From: Anaeromonas sp052088025
Lineage (GTDB): Bacteria; Bacillota; Clostridia; Tissierellales; SIT17
NCBI RefSeq assembly: GCF_052088025.1
Contig: NZ_JBQCYD010000041.1
Location: 1 to 20,295 of the forward strand
Direction: 5' to 3'
Length of the DNA: 20,295 bases
Shown here: one piece after another, positions 1-6,637 of the stretch
Layout of the letters: each line of letters starts with the position of its first letter
Position numbering within the stretch: the first letter of the stretch is position 1
Made by a program: the position numbers and the translations under genes
Notes under the pieces: model-generated
Databases searched by the model: none
What the model saw: only the letters and a program-made list of their open reading frames with translations
What the model was told of the DNA's origin: nothing

Positions 1-87
1 AAGCATCTGACTGAGTCTTACTTTATCTATGTAATTTTTAGGGTGCAAACTCTAAATAACATGACTTAATTAATTTTAAGTATAAAT
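1..87 (+). other. 23S-5S rRNA internal transcribed spacer
   Basis: This stretch carries no ORF and lies directly upstream of the 5S rRNA on the same strand. Positions 39-54 form a small hairpin: TAGGGT and ACTCTA close on a GCAA (GNRA) tetraloop, with one G-U pair. I see no recognisable 23S 3' end, so the 23S gene, if present as expected, ends before the window. Calling it the spacer of an rRNA operon is inference from position, and the hairpin may serve pre-rRNA processing. Confidence 0.6.
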
Positions 88-201
88 CCAGTGACGATAG
101 CGAAGGGGTCACACCTGTTCCCATCCCGAACACAGAAGTTAAGCCCTTCAGCGCTGATGGTACTTAGGTGGTAACGCCTTGGGAGAGTAGGACGTTGCTG
201 G
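88..201 (+). rRNA. rrf: 5S ribosomal RNA
   Basis: This is the 5S rRNA of the large ribosomal subunit, about 114 nt long, which is normal for Firmicutes. It contains the conserved internal segments CCCATCCCGAACACAGAAGTTAAG (from about 121) and GGGAGAGTAGGACG (from about 181). The ends CCAGTGAC and GTTGCTGG pair to form helix I. It is the last gene of an rRNA operon entering from the left. A T-run follows the 3' end directly and a stronger hairpin terminator lies about 35 nt downstream. No tRNA gene follows it. Confidence 0.97.
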
Positions 202-209
202 TTTTTTTG

Positions 210-238
210 TTGTATTAAATCGAAATATGTAATATAAT
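210..238 (+). promoter_or_regulatory. candidate sigma-A promoter for the thioredoxin-like gene
   Basis: TTGTAT (210-215) is followed after 17 bp by a perfect TATAAT (233-238). The -10 box overlaps the left arm of the downstream hairpin, so a transcript would start inside that hairpin. This is the only good promoter match upstream of the three-gene cluster, but AT-rich DNA yields chance matches. Confidence 0.35.
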
Positions 239-276
239 CAGAGTTATAAGTATTACTTATAACTCTGATTTTTTTA
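236..276 (+). terminator. rRNA operon terminator
   Basis: A perfect 15-bp stem (236-250 with 256-270) with the 5-nt loop TATTA is followed by a run of T. It lies 35 nt after the 5S rRNA and before the first protein gene. Confidence 0.85.
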
Positions 277-309
277 GAGTAAATATGGTTGGAAGGGGTA
301 TGTATAGAA

Positions 310-795
310 ATGGTTGAATCTTTTAATAAAGGATTATCTTTTGATGAATTTTTAAATAAATCTGATGAAGATGACAGAAATAAAACATTAGAAATGTATG
401 AGAATATAAAGTTAGATGATGACTTGATAAAAAGTATCATGAATATAAAAAATGAAATCAATATACTAGCTTGTGCTGAAATGTGGTGTCCAGATTGTGT
501 AATAAATTTACCAGCTTTAAAGAAAATGAAGGATTTAAATGATAATATAAATATATCGACTATTAAAAGAGATGGTTATGAAAATGAATTTGAAAAAATA
601 CCTACTTTTATAATTTATGATGAAAAATTCAATAAATTGGGTAGATTTATTGAAAGACCAATAACTATAAAAGAAGTAGAAAAAACAGGAACACAACCTG
701 AAATAATTGTAGCAAAAAAGAAATATAGAAAAGGTGAATATATAACAGATACAATAAAAGATATAATAAATATAATTAATTTAAAGGGAGAATAA
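310..795 (+). CDS. thioredoxin-family protein (CPDC active site)
   Basis: Predicted small cytosolic thioredoxin-fold protein of 161 residues, with no signal peptide or membrane segment. A strand-like ILACAEMWCPDC segment carries the redox motif C60-P-D-C63, and IPTF at 97-100 supplies the cis-proline loop that faces the active site in this fold. The helical N-terminal extension of about 45 residues is typical of the Thioredoxin_9-like bacterial proteins rather than of TrxA (about 105 residues). I chose ATG 310 because GGAAGGGG (291-298) lies 11 nt upstream; a TTG at 289 in the same frame would place that site inside the gene. The next gene starts 1 nt after the stop codon, so the two are almost certainly co-transcribed. 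The substrate is unknown; thiol-disulfide exchange is inferred from the motif. Confidence 0.82.
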   Translation: MVESFNKGLSFDEFLNKSDEDDRNKTLEMYENIKLDDDLIKSIMNIKNEINILACAEMWCPDCVINLPALKKMKDLNDNINISTIKRDGYENEFEKIPTFIIYDEKFNKLGRFIERPITIKEVEKTGTQPEIIVAKKKYRKGEYITDTIKDIINIINLKGE

Positions 796-796
796 A

Positions 797-1990
797 ATGA
801 AAAATATAAGAAAAAAAATAATGATAAATGGTTTGATTTTAGGATTATCTATATCCACATTAACCTTTTCATTTATGCCAGATAGAGCTTTAGCGGATGA
901 AAATAAATATAATGTAAATGAAGATGGTTATATTTCACAACCTTCTACAAATTGGGGTTTATATAAACAAGAAGAAAAAGTTAAAGGAATATTTGTAACT
1001 GGTCATTCCTATGCACATCCAACTAAATTTGATGAATTGTTAGATTTAGCTAATAGAACAGAAGTAAATTCAATGGTTATTGATGTTAAAGATGATGGAG
1101 GAATGTTATCATATAAATCTGATGTACCACTTGCAATAGAAGCTAATACAAATGATGTTGTAATAATGAATGATAGAGATTTTTTTGCTGAAAGAATGAA
1201 AAAATTAATTGATAATGATATCTATCCAATAGCTAGAATAGTTACATTTAAAGATAGGGTATTAGGTTCTGCTAGAACTGATCTTGCTATAAAAAGCAAT
1301 GGTGGTGGAGTATGGAGAGATAATAAGGGAAATACTTGGTTAAATCCATACAATGAAGAGTCATGGGAGTATCCTATTCAATTAGCAGAAGAAGCTGCAC
1401 TTTTAGGATTTAAAGAAATACAATTTGATTATGTAAGATTTCCAACTGATGGGAATAGAGGTGATATAAACTATGGACAAGCTGGAGAAGATAAAACTAA
1501 AGCTGATGCTATAAAGGAATTTTTAGCATATGCAAGAGAAAGATTACACGATAAAGGAGTAAAGGTATCTGCAGATGTATTTGGGGATATAATTTCTGTA
1601 GAAGGTGATTCTACCATAGGACAGCAATTAGAATTGTTAGGTGCAAATACTGATATTTTAAGTCCGATGGTTTATCCTTCTCATTATGGGTTAGGCTTTT
1701 ATGGTGTAGCATATCCTGATACAAAACCTTATGAAATAGTTAATAGGGCTATGGAAGATGCAGTAAAAAGATTAGACTCTATACCTGAAGATGAGAGAGC
1801 TATCATAAGACCTTGGCTTCAAGATTTTTCTGCTCCTTGGCTTAGAAATTCATATGGAGCAAATTATATAACTTATGGTCCAGAACAAGTAAGGGCACAA
1901 ATAAAGGCAACTTATGATGCAGGACTTGAAGAATGGATATTGTGGAATGCTGCAAATAGATATACAGAAGGCGCTCTTGAAAAGGAATAA
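797..1990 (+). CDS. exported putative glycoside hydrolase (DUF4015 family)
   Basis: A 397-residue secreted protein. Residues 1-33 are a Sec signal peptide: basic KNIRKK, a hydrophobic core (about 10-26) and a probable cleavage at ALA-DE. The rest matches my recollection of the putative glycosyl hydrolase domain DUF4015 (PF13200), a TIM-barrel-like family. Supporting segments are KGIFVTGHSYA (63-73), MVIDVKDDGG, ARIVTFKD, a WLNPYNEESWEY block, EIQFDYVRFPTDG, a KVSADVFGD strand, DILSPMVYPSHYG, IRPWLQDF and EEWILWNAANRYTEGAL near the end. The acidic residues at barrel strand ends (VIDVKDD, FDYVRFP) are catalytic candidates. The substrate is unknown, with a cell-wall or exopolysaccharide glycan the usual guess. 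A strong RBS, AAAGGGAG, overlaps the end of the preceding thioredoxin-like gene. The two are coupled, perhaps linking export and redox, but that link is speculative. Confidence 0.85.
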   Translation: MKNIRKKIMINGLILGLSISTLTFSFMPDRALADENKYNVNEDGYISQPSTNWGLYKQEEKVKGIFVTGHSYAHPTKFDELLDLANRTEVNSMVIDVKDDGGMLSYKSDVPLAIEANTNDVVIMNDRDFFAERMKKLIDNDIYPIARIVTFKDRVLGSARTDLAIKSNGGGVWRDNKGNTWLNPYNEESWEYPIQLAEEAALLGFKEIQFDYVRFPTDGNRGDINYGQAGEDKTKADAIKEFLAYARERLHDKGVKVSADVFGDIISVEGDSTIGQQLELLGANTDILSPMVYPSHYGLGFYGVAYPDTKPYEIVNRAMEDAVKRLDSIPEDERAIIRPWLQDFSAPWLRNSYGANYITYGPEQVRAQIKATYDAGLEEWILWNAANRYTEGALEKE

Positions 1991-2007
1991 GCTAAAAGGA
2001 GTTTGTT

Positions 2008-2547
2008 ATGAATAAAAAAATGTTTAATACTTTAGTTGGAGAATCTATATATTTTAAACCTATAAATATTGATGATGCTCTAGAAATACATGAATATGCA
2101 TCTGATGAAAATGTATCAAAATTTATTGGATGGAAATTAGCTAAAAATGTAGATGATACTAGAGAGATTATTAGAGATATATTAAAAAAAGAAGAATCAG
2201 GTTTTGGTGTTTATGCATCTATTGTTCTTAAAAATAGTGAGAAAATTATAGGTACATGTATGGTTTTTGACTTTAATTTAGAAACAAATAATGCAGAAGT
2301 TGGTTATGTTTTAAATGCAAAGCATTGGAATAAGGGATATGGTAGTGAAATGATTAGTCTTATAAATGACTATGCATTAAAAGAACTTAAACTTCATAAA
2401 CTCCATGCCTATGTAACAGATACTAATATTGGATCGAGTAAAATATTAGAGAAAAATGGTTTTAAATTAGAAGGTCACTTTAGGGATTATTATGTTATAG
2501 ATGACAAATATTATGATGGACTATTTTTTGGTAAAATATTAGATTAA
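2008..2547 (+). CDS. GNAT family N-acetyltransferase (RimJ/RimL type)
   Basis: A 179-residue cytosolic acetyltransferase predicted to move the acetyl group of acetyl-CoA to an amine. Segments typical of the RimJ/RimL-like GNAT branch (Acetyltransf_3) are visible. They are IIGTCMVFDF followed by NNAEVGYVLNAKHWNKGYGSE, where the Q/RxxGxG/A-like loop K-G-Y-G binds pyrophosphate, LHKLHAYVTDTNIGSSKILEKNGFKLEG, and a final RDYYVIDDKYYDGLFFGKI strand. It could acetylate a ribosomal protein N-terminus, an amino sugar or a drug; the sequence does not decide. AAAAGGAG (1994-2001) precedes ATG 2008 by 6 nt, and the gap to the previous gene is 17 nt, so it is likely the third gene of that operon. A long palindrome follows about 90 nt after the stop. 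Confidence 0.88.
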   Translation: MNKKMFNTLVGESIYFKPINIDDALEIHEYASDENVSKFIGWKLAKNVDDTREIIRDILKKEESGFGVYASIVLKNSEKIIGTCMVFDFNLETNNAEVGYVLNAKHWNKGYGSEMISLINDYALKELKLHKLHAYVTDTNIGSSKILEKNGFKLEGHFRDYYVIDDKYYDGLFFGKILD

Positions 2548-2589
2548 TTAATCTTATTATTAATTGCCTAGAATATAAAATAAAAGGTA

Positions 2590-2618
2590 TTGCTATTGTT
2601 ATTGAAAAATGATAGAAT
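2590..2618 (+). promoter_or_regulatory. candidate sigma-A promoter of nrdJ-dut
   Basis: TTGCTA (2590-2595), a 17-bp spacer and TAGAAT (2613-2618) form a plausible promoter upstream of nrdJ. The first NrdR-like box overlaps its -10 element, as expected for a repressor site. An alternative -10 (TATAAT, 2684-2689) lies closer to the gene but has no well-spaced -35. Confidence 0.5.
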
Positions 2619-2663
2619 ACCATATATAGAGTTACTAAACAAAATATACACAAAATGTTGTGT
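2617..2663 (+). promoter_or_regulatory. pair of NrdR-like boxes upstream of nrdJ
   Basis: Two 16-bp sites, 2617-2632 and 2648-2663, match the published NrdR consensus acaCwAtATaTwGtgt at 13 and 14 of 16 positions by my count. Their start-to-start distance is exactly 31 bp, three helical turns, which is the tandem spacing known for NrdR operators. NrdR is the ATP/dATP-sensing repressor of ribonucleotide reductase genes. The nrdR gene itself is not in this window. Confidence 0.72.
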
Positions 2664-2676
2664 ATATTTTGTTTTT
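2637..2676 (+). terminator. long palindrome, possible terminator after the GNAT gene
   Basis: A perfect 17-bp stem (2637-2653 with 2658-2674), loop AATG, is followed by T-rich DNA. It could end the transcript of the upstream three-gene cluster. The second NrdR-like box forms its centre, so it may serve as operator DNA instead of, or as well as, RNA. If the promoter at 2590-2618 is used, this hairpin would sit in the nrdJ leader. Confidence 0.5.
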
Positions 2677-2677
2677 G

Positions 2678-2705
2678 CTAATATATAATGGGTATTATAT
2701 ATTAG
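2678..2705 (+). repeat. perfect inverted repeat just before the nrdJ ribosome binding site
   Basis: Two 12-nt arms (2678-2689 and 2694-2705) are exact reverse complements around the loop GGGT, and the right arm ends 9 nt before TAGGAGG. It can fold as an AT-only leader hairpin apart from its outermost C-G pair. Its role is unknown. The left arm also contains a TATAAT, so it may simply be promoter DNA. Confidence 0.6.
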
Positions 2706-2728
2706 AGAAAAATTTAGGAGGTTTTGTC

Positions 2729-3865
2729 ATGATCAATGTAATGAAAAGAGATAAGTCTTTAGTTCCTTTTAATGCACATAAGATTAAAAGAGCTATAGAA
2801 AATGCTATGGCTGAAACAAAAAAAGGTGTGGATCAAAATTTAAGTAAAGAAATTACTGACAAAATAGAAGAATTAATAATTAGAAAAGATATGAATGTAT
2901 TTGTAGAAGATATTCAAGATATGGTAGAAAATGAACTTATGGATAGTCCAAGAAAAGATGTTGCCAAAAGATACATAATCTATCGTTTTGAAAAAGGTAA
3001 AAGTAGAGGCTCTAAGAAAAAGGAATCTAGACTTTTATCTGATCAATTCATAAGTGAATATAAGCATAGAACTTCTCCCATGAAACAGTTAGGAGAATTT
3101 ATATATTATAGAACTTATTCTAGATGGATACCAGAAGAAGGAAGACGTGAATATTGGTGGGAAACCGTAAGACGTGCTGTGGAGTACAATTGTAGTTTGG
3201 TACCTACAACTAGAGAAGAAGCAGAAAAATTATATGATAATATATATAATTTAAGACAATTTTTATCTGGAAGAACATTTTGGGTAGGTAATACTCCAGT
3301 TGCAAAACATTATCCAATGGCTAATTATAATTGCTCCTTCCAAGTAATTGAGGATTTTGAATCATTTAGAGATTTATTTTACTTATTAATGGTGGGTTCT
3401 GGTGTTGGTGTAAGGGTATTAAAAGATGATGTAAAACTTTTACCAAAAGTGAGATCAAACTATGAACTTATAAATGAAGATTATACTCCTATAGAAAAGC
3501 ATGAAAGAGAAGATAGTACAAGTATAGAATTCCTTCATAATGATACTGCTAAAATCACAGTAGGTGATAGTAAGGAAGGTTGGGTGCAATCATTAGATTA
3601 CTATTTTAAACTTATTTCAAGTAATGAATATAGAAATATAACTACAATAGTAGTAAATTATGATAATGTACGTCCTCAAGGAGAAAAACTTAAAACATTT
3701 GGTGGTACAGCTAGTGGTCATCAAAGTCTTAAGAATATGTTCTCTAAAATAAATAAAGTTATAATGAAACTTGGAATTATATTTGGAGAGAAAAAGATAA
3801 AACTTAGACCAATTGATTGCCTAGATGTGGCAAATATAATTGGTGAAAATGTAGTTGTTGGTGGT
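2729..3865 (+). CDS. nrdJ: adenosylcobalamin-dependent ribonucleotide reductase (class II), exon 1
   Basis: First 379 codons of a 783-residue class II ribonucleotide reductase, which makes deoxyribonucleotides using an adenosylcobalamin-derived radical. Residues 1 to about 90 are an ATP-cone allosteric domain (VMKRDKSLVPFNAHKIKRAI, then KDVAKRYIIYR). From about 110 the barrel resembles Lactobacillus leichmannii RTPR: SRWIPEEGRREYWWETVRRAVEYN, FLSGRTFWVGNTP, NCSFQ (C202, equivalent of RTPR Cys119, one of the reducible pair) and SGVGVRVLK. The chosen start, ATG 2729, has TAGGAGG 7 nt upstream. An earlier GTG at 2660 lies in the upstream palindrome and adds a non-homologous leader. Unspliced reading runs only 7 codons (KLSYASN) into the intron before a stop. 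After splicing, Gly379 joins Val380 of exon 2 in phase 0. Confidence 0.93.
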
Positions 3866-4911
3866 AAACTATCATATGCTTCCAACTAAAAAAACTCTTT
3901 TAACTCATGGGAACTCCTTTAAATAGGACAATCATGATCCAAGCCTATAAATTACTTCATCTCTACTTAATAATTGGAGGTGAAAATGTGCCGAAAAAGA
4001 ATTTCTATGTATATGAATGGTTCATAATAGATTCATTTGAGATTTTTTATGTTGGAAAAGGTACAGGAAGAAGAAAATTAGAATTACACAATCGTAGCAA
4101 ATACTTCATGAATATTTATAATAAATATAATTGTGCTGTTCGTCTTCACAAGCAGAGCTTAACTAATGAAAAAGCCTGTAAGGAAGAAATAAAAAGAATA
4201 GCTGAGTTGAAAGCTGTAGGGCAAGCAAGATGCAATTTTACTACGGGAGGAATAGGGTTTGCTGAAGGTTCTTTAAATCCCACAGCAAAAAAACCTCATT
4301 ATGGAGATGAAAATGGCATGAGAACCCAAAATATAGATTTTTCTGGGGAAAATAATCCTTTCTATGGCAAGAAACACACAGAAGAAACTAAAGAAAAAAT
4401 TTCTGAGAATAGAAAAGGTAAAGGTGCTAGATTTGGAAAGGATAATCCTATGTATGGAAATGGTACTCTCATTAAAGGTGAAAGAAATGGTATGTTTGGT
4501 AAAAAAGGATTTAAGCATCCAAATTCAAAAATGTATGAAGTTATATATTCACCTACTGAGAAAGATATATTGACATATAAACAATGCGAAAAAAAGTTTG
4601 GGATAGCTTTTTCAAGAATCTATATAGATGGTGGAGTTCTTCATTATAAAAAGAAAACACCAAACTCAATTTATGAAGGTTTAGAAGTGAAACGGTTGAA
4701 GTAATTTATAGGAAGGTGCAACGACCATCGAAAGTGTAGCGTAAAAGCTAATAAACGAGTAGAGTAGGGCCAAGTGGTGGGTAAGAATCCCTTAAATCGA
4801 AACGGAGAGGACAAAGTATACTTTGTCAAGATATGGTCTGATCTATATGGCAACATATAGCAGTAGTTAATTCTACGGAGTATGAATAACGAACATACTT
4901 GAACACAAATG
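3866..4911 (+). ncRNA. group I intron (self-splicing ribozyme) in nrdJ
   Basis: A 1,046-nt intron splits nrdJ between codons GGT and GTG of the conserved GENVVVGG|VRRTAEI segment. Exon end GTTGGTGGT (3857-3865) pairs with internal guide GCTTCCAAC (3878-3886) to form P1, with the diagnostic U-G pair at the splice site (U3865-G3878) and one U-U mismatch. The last intron base is G4911. P10 may pair exon GTGA with 3872-3875. P7 is GACCAT (4723-4728) with ATGGTC (4833-4838) inside R-like (GCAACGACCATCG) and S-like (AAGATATGGTCTG) core elements. P8 is a 7-bp hairpin, 4810-4827. A P9-like hairpin, 4843-4860, has a GCAA loop, and another stem is 4879-4884/4894-4899. The about 80-nt region between P7 and P8 suggests subgroup IA. 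I did not resolve P3-P6. The core wraps a homing endonuclease ORF. Confidence 0.93.
3988..4704 (+). CDS. intron-encoded GIY-YIG homing endonuclease with NUMOD3 motifs
   Basis: A 238-residue endonuclease inside the group I intron, expected to cut intronless nrdJ alleles and so spread the intron. The N-terminal GIY-YIG nuclease domain shows YVY (7-9), YVG (21-23), catalytic Arg candidates R28/R29, a Glu in KEEIKRI (E67) and CNFTTGG (N83), matching the order seen in I-TevI. From about residue 122 three NUMOD3-type DNA-contact motifs follow (GENNPFYGKKHTEETKEKIS, GKDNPMYGNG, GERNGMFGKKG). The tail (about 190-238) has a helix-turn-helix-like MYEVIYSPTEKDILTYKQCEKKFG region. I chose GTG 3988 because TTGGAGGTG lies 5-6 nt upstream; a longer reading from 3907 adds 27 residues without homology or an RBS. 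Translation must come from unspliced RNA. The gene appears intact, which suggests recent activity or maintenance. Confidence 0.9.
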   Translation: MPKKNFYVYEWFIIDSFEIFYVGKGTGRRKLELHNRSKYFMNIYNKYNCAVRLHKQSLTNEKACKEEIKRIAELKAVGQARCNFTTGGIGFAEGSLNPTAKKPHYGDENGMRTQNIDFSGENNPFYGKKHTEETKEKISENRKGKGARFGKDNPMYGNGTLIKGERNGMFGKKGFKHPNSKMYEVIYSPTEKDILTYKQCEKKFGIAFSRIYIDGGVLHYKKKTPNSIYEGLEVKRLK

Positions 4912-6126
4912 GTGAGAAGAACGGCTGAAATTGTTTTGGTAGATCCAGAAGATAAAGAGGCAATAGATGCTAAAACAAATCTATATAAGCAAATTGATGG
5001 TCAATGGATAGTAGATAAAGATATAATCCATAGACAAATGAGTAACAACTCAATATATTACAGAGAAAAACCAACACGTGAGAGATTACATTGGCAATTA
5101 GAAAAAATGAGATATTCAGGAGAACCAGGTTGGGTAAATGAAGTAGCTGGTGCAAAGAGAAGACCAAATATGAATGGTGTTAACCCGTGTGGAGAGATTT
5201 TACTTGATTCTAGAGGCCTATGTAATTTAACTACTATAAATGTATATTCATATGTAGATAATGAAAGCAACTTAGATTTAGAAGGTTTAAAAGAAGCTCA
5301 AAGATTATCAGCAAGAGCAGGATATAGAATGACTTGTGTAGAACTTGAACTTCCAAAATGGGATAGGGTTCAACAAAGAGATAAATTAATAGGCTGTTCA
5401 CTTACTGGATGGCAAGATATGGTTAATGCTACAAATATGGATAATGAAGAACAAGCTAGAGTTTTAAATGAACTGAGACTAGCAGCAAAAGAAGCTTCTA
5501 CTGAGTATGCTGAAGATATAGGAGAAAATGTTCCATTACTTGTTACAACAGTGAAACCTGAAGGTACGCTAAGTCAATTACCTACTGTATCAAGTGGAGT
5601 TCATTATTCACATTCTCCATATTATATTAGACGTGTAAGAATAAATGCAGATGATCCATTGGTTAAGGTATGTGAGGAGCTAGATTATCCAATAAAACCA
5701 GAAGTAGGCCAAGATTATGATACTTGTACTACTAAGGTAATAGAATTCCCTGTAAAATCTCCAGATGGGAAAACTAAATATGATGTATCTGCTATAGAAC
5801 AATTAGAAAATTATAAGATGTTCATGGAAAATTATGTGGAGCATAACTGTTCAATTACTATTCATGTAAGAGATCATGAGTGGGATGAAGTTGAAGAATG
5901 GGTATGGAATAATTGGGATGATGTTGTAGCTTTATCTTTCCTTTCACTTGATGATAATTTCTATGAATTACTTCCATATGAAGCAATAGATGAAGAGGAA
6001 TATAACAAAAGAGTAGAAATAATGAAGCTATTTGTTCCATCTTTATTAAGTAAATATGAAAAACAACAAACAGAATTTGATATTGGTGATGAATCATGTG
6101 ATTCAGGAGTATGTCCAATAAGATAG
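4912..6126 (+). CDS. nrdJ: adenosylcobalamin-dependent ribonucleotide reductase (class II), exon 2
   Basis: Remaining 404 codons of the class II reductase. The catalytic centre is in NPCGEILLDSRGLCNLTT. C472 corresponds to the thiyl-radical Cys408 of L. leichmannii RTPR and C483 to Cys419, with exactly the same 11-residue spacing. The C-terminal CDSGVCPIR (C775, C780) matches the RTPR Cys731/Cys736 shuttle pair that accepts electrons from thioredoxin. Later landmarks are TTVKPEGTLSQLPTVSSGVH and the HNCSITIHVRDHEWDEVEEWVW block. The exon starts at GTG 4912, where VRRTAEI continues the family sequence. The ATG at 4909 is made of the last three intron bases and is not a start, since no RBS precedes it. 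dut begins 11 nt downstream. Confidence 0.93.
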   Translation: MRRTAEIVLVDPEDKEAIDAKTNLYKQIDGQWIVDKDIIHRQMSNNSIYYREKPTRERLHWQLEKMRYSGEPGWVNEVAGAKRRPNMNGVNPCGEILLDSRGLCNLTTINVYSYVDNESNLDLEGLKEAQRLSARAGYRMTCVELELPKWDRVQQRDKLIGCSLTGWQDMVNATNMDNEEQARVLNELRLAAKEASTEYAEDIGENVPLLVTTVKPEGTLSQLPTVSSGVHYSHSPYYIRRVRINADDPLVKVCEELDYPIKPEVGQDYDTCTTKVIEFPVKSPDGKTKYDVSAIEQLENYKMFMENYVEHNCSITIHVRDHEWDEVEEWVWNNWDDVVALSFLSLDDNFYELLPYEAIDEEEYNKRVEIMKLFVPSLLSKYEKQQTEFDIGDESCDSGVCPIR

Positions 6127-6137
6127 TGAGGTAAATC

Positions 6138-6596
6138 ATGAAAAATAGAGGTTTTGAAGTAGTTGATTACGAATTTAGAAAACATAAAGAAAAAGAGATA
6201 AATATGCCGCTAAGAGCTAGTAGCGGATCTGCAGGATATGATATATATAGTCCCATTAAGTTTAATATAAATCCAAATGAAACCAAGATAATATGGACTG
6301 ATATCAAAGCTTATATGAAAGAAAATGAAGTACTACAAATTCATATAAGAAGTTCTATGGGCATAAAGAAGGGCTTAGTGCTTTCAAATGGAACTGGTAT
6401 CATAGATAAGGATTATTATTCTAACAAATCTAATGATGGTAATATAGGAATAGCCCTTACTAATATATCAGAAAAAAATGTTGAAATTAATGAAAATGAA
6501 AGAATAGCCCAAGCTTTATTCATTAATTATCTTTTGACAGATAATGACAATGCAACAAATGAACGAATAGGTGGCATAGGAAGCACAGGTAAATAA
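6138..6596 (+). CDS. dut: dUTP diphosphatase (dUTPase)
   Basis: A 152-residue trimeric-type dUTPase that hydrolyses dUTP to dUMP and pyrophosphate, limiting uracil in DNA and feeding dTMP synthesis. All five signature motifs are visible in order: SAGYDIYS (motif 1), RSSMGIKKG (motif 2), NGTGIIDKDYY with the catalytic aspartate (motif 3), NERIAQALF (motif 4) and RIGGIGSTGK at the C-terminus (motif 5, the flexible P-loop-like lid). The segment after motif 3 (SNKSNDGNIG) carries a short insertion relative to the shortest family members. The gene begins 11 nt after nrdJ with GAGGT as RBS, so the two are probably one transcript controlled by the NrdR-like sites upstream. Confidence 0.93.
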   Translation: MKNRGFEVVDYEFRKHKEKEINMPLRASSGSAGYDIYSPIKFNINPNETKIIWTDIKAYMKENEVLQIHIRSSMGIKKGLVLSNGTGIIDKDYYSNKSNDGNIGIALTNISEKNVEINENERIAQALFINYLLTDNDNATNERIGGIGSTGK

Positions 6597-6637
6597 GAAA
6601 AAGGTCAATTTAACTTAAGTTAAATTGACCTTTTTTT
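6596..6637. terminator. bidirectional terminator between dut and rpmA
   Basis: A perfect 14-bp stem (6601-6614 with 6619-6632), loop TTAA, has A-runs on the left and T7 on the right. It can therefore stop dut transcription on + and rpmA transcription on -. Confidence 0.9.

Noticed and set aside
66..461. - strand ORF across the 5S rRNA
   Set aside because: It is antisense to 5S and to the thioredoxin-like gene; low complexity with no RBS.
2660..2728. N-terminal extension of nrdJ starting at GTG 2660
   Set aside because: It lies in the palindrome and leader, lacks an RBS and has no family match; ATG 2729 has TAGGAGG at 7 nt.
2548..2728. Cobalamin riboswitch before the B12-dependent reductase
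   Set aside because: The gap is too short for a full B12 riboswitch and I see no B12-box-like conserved core; the NrdR-like boxes explain it better.
4364..4573. Small + strand ORF inside the endonuclease gene, and - strand ORFs at 4273-4518 and 4671-4856
   Set aside because: Shadows in other frames of the GIY-YIG gene or of the intron core, without RBS or recognisable domains.
3866..4911. Intein or insertion sequence in nrdJ
   Set aside because: The interior is not in frame with exon 1 (stop after 7 codons), has no transposase, terminal inverted repeats or target duplication, and has a group I core.
2729..6126. nrdJ as a frameshifted or disrupted pseudogene
   Set aside because: The interruption carries P1, P7, P8, P9-like elements, a U-G splice pair and a terminal G, and the exons join in frame without loss of residues.
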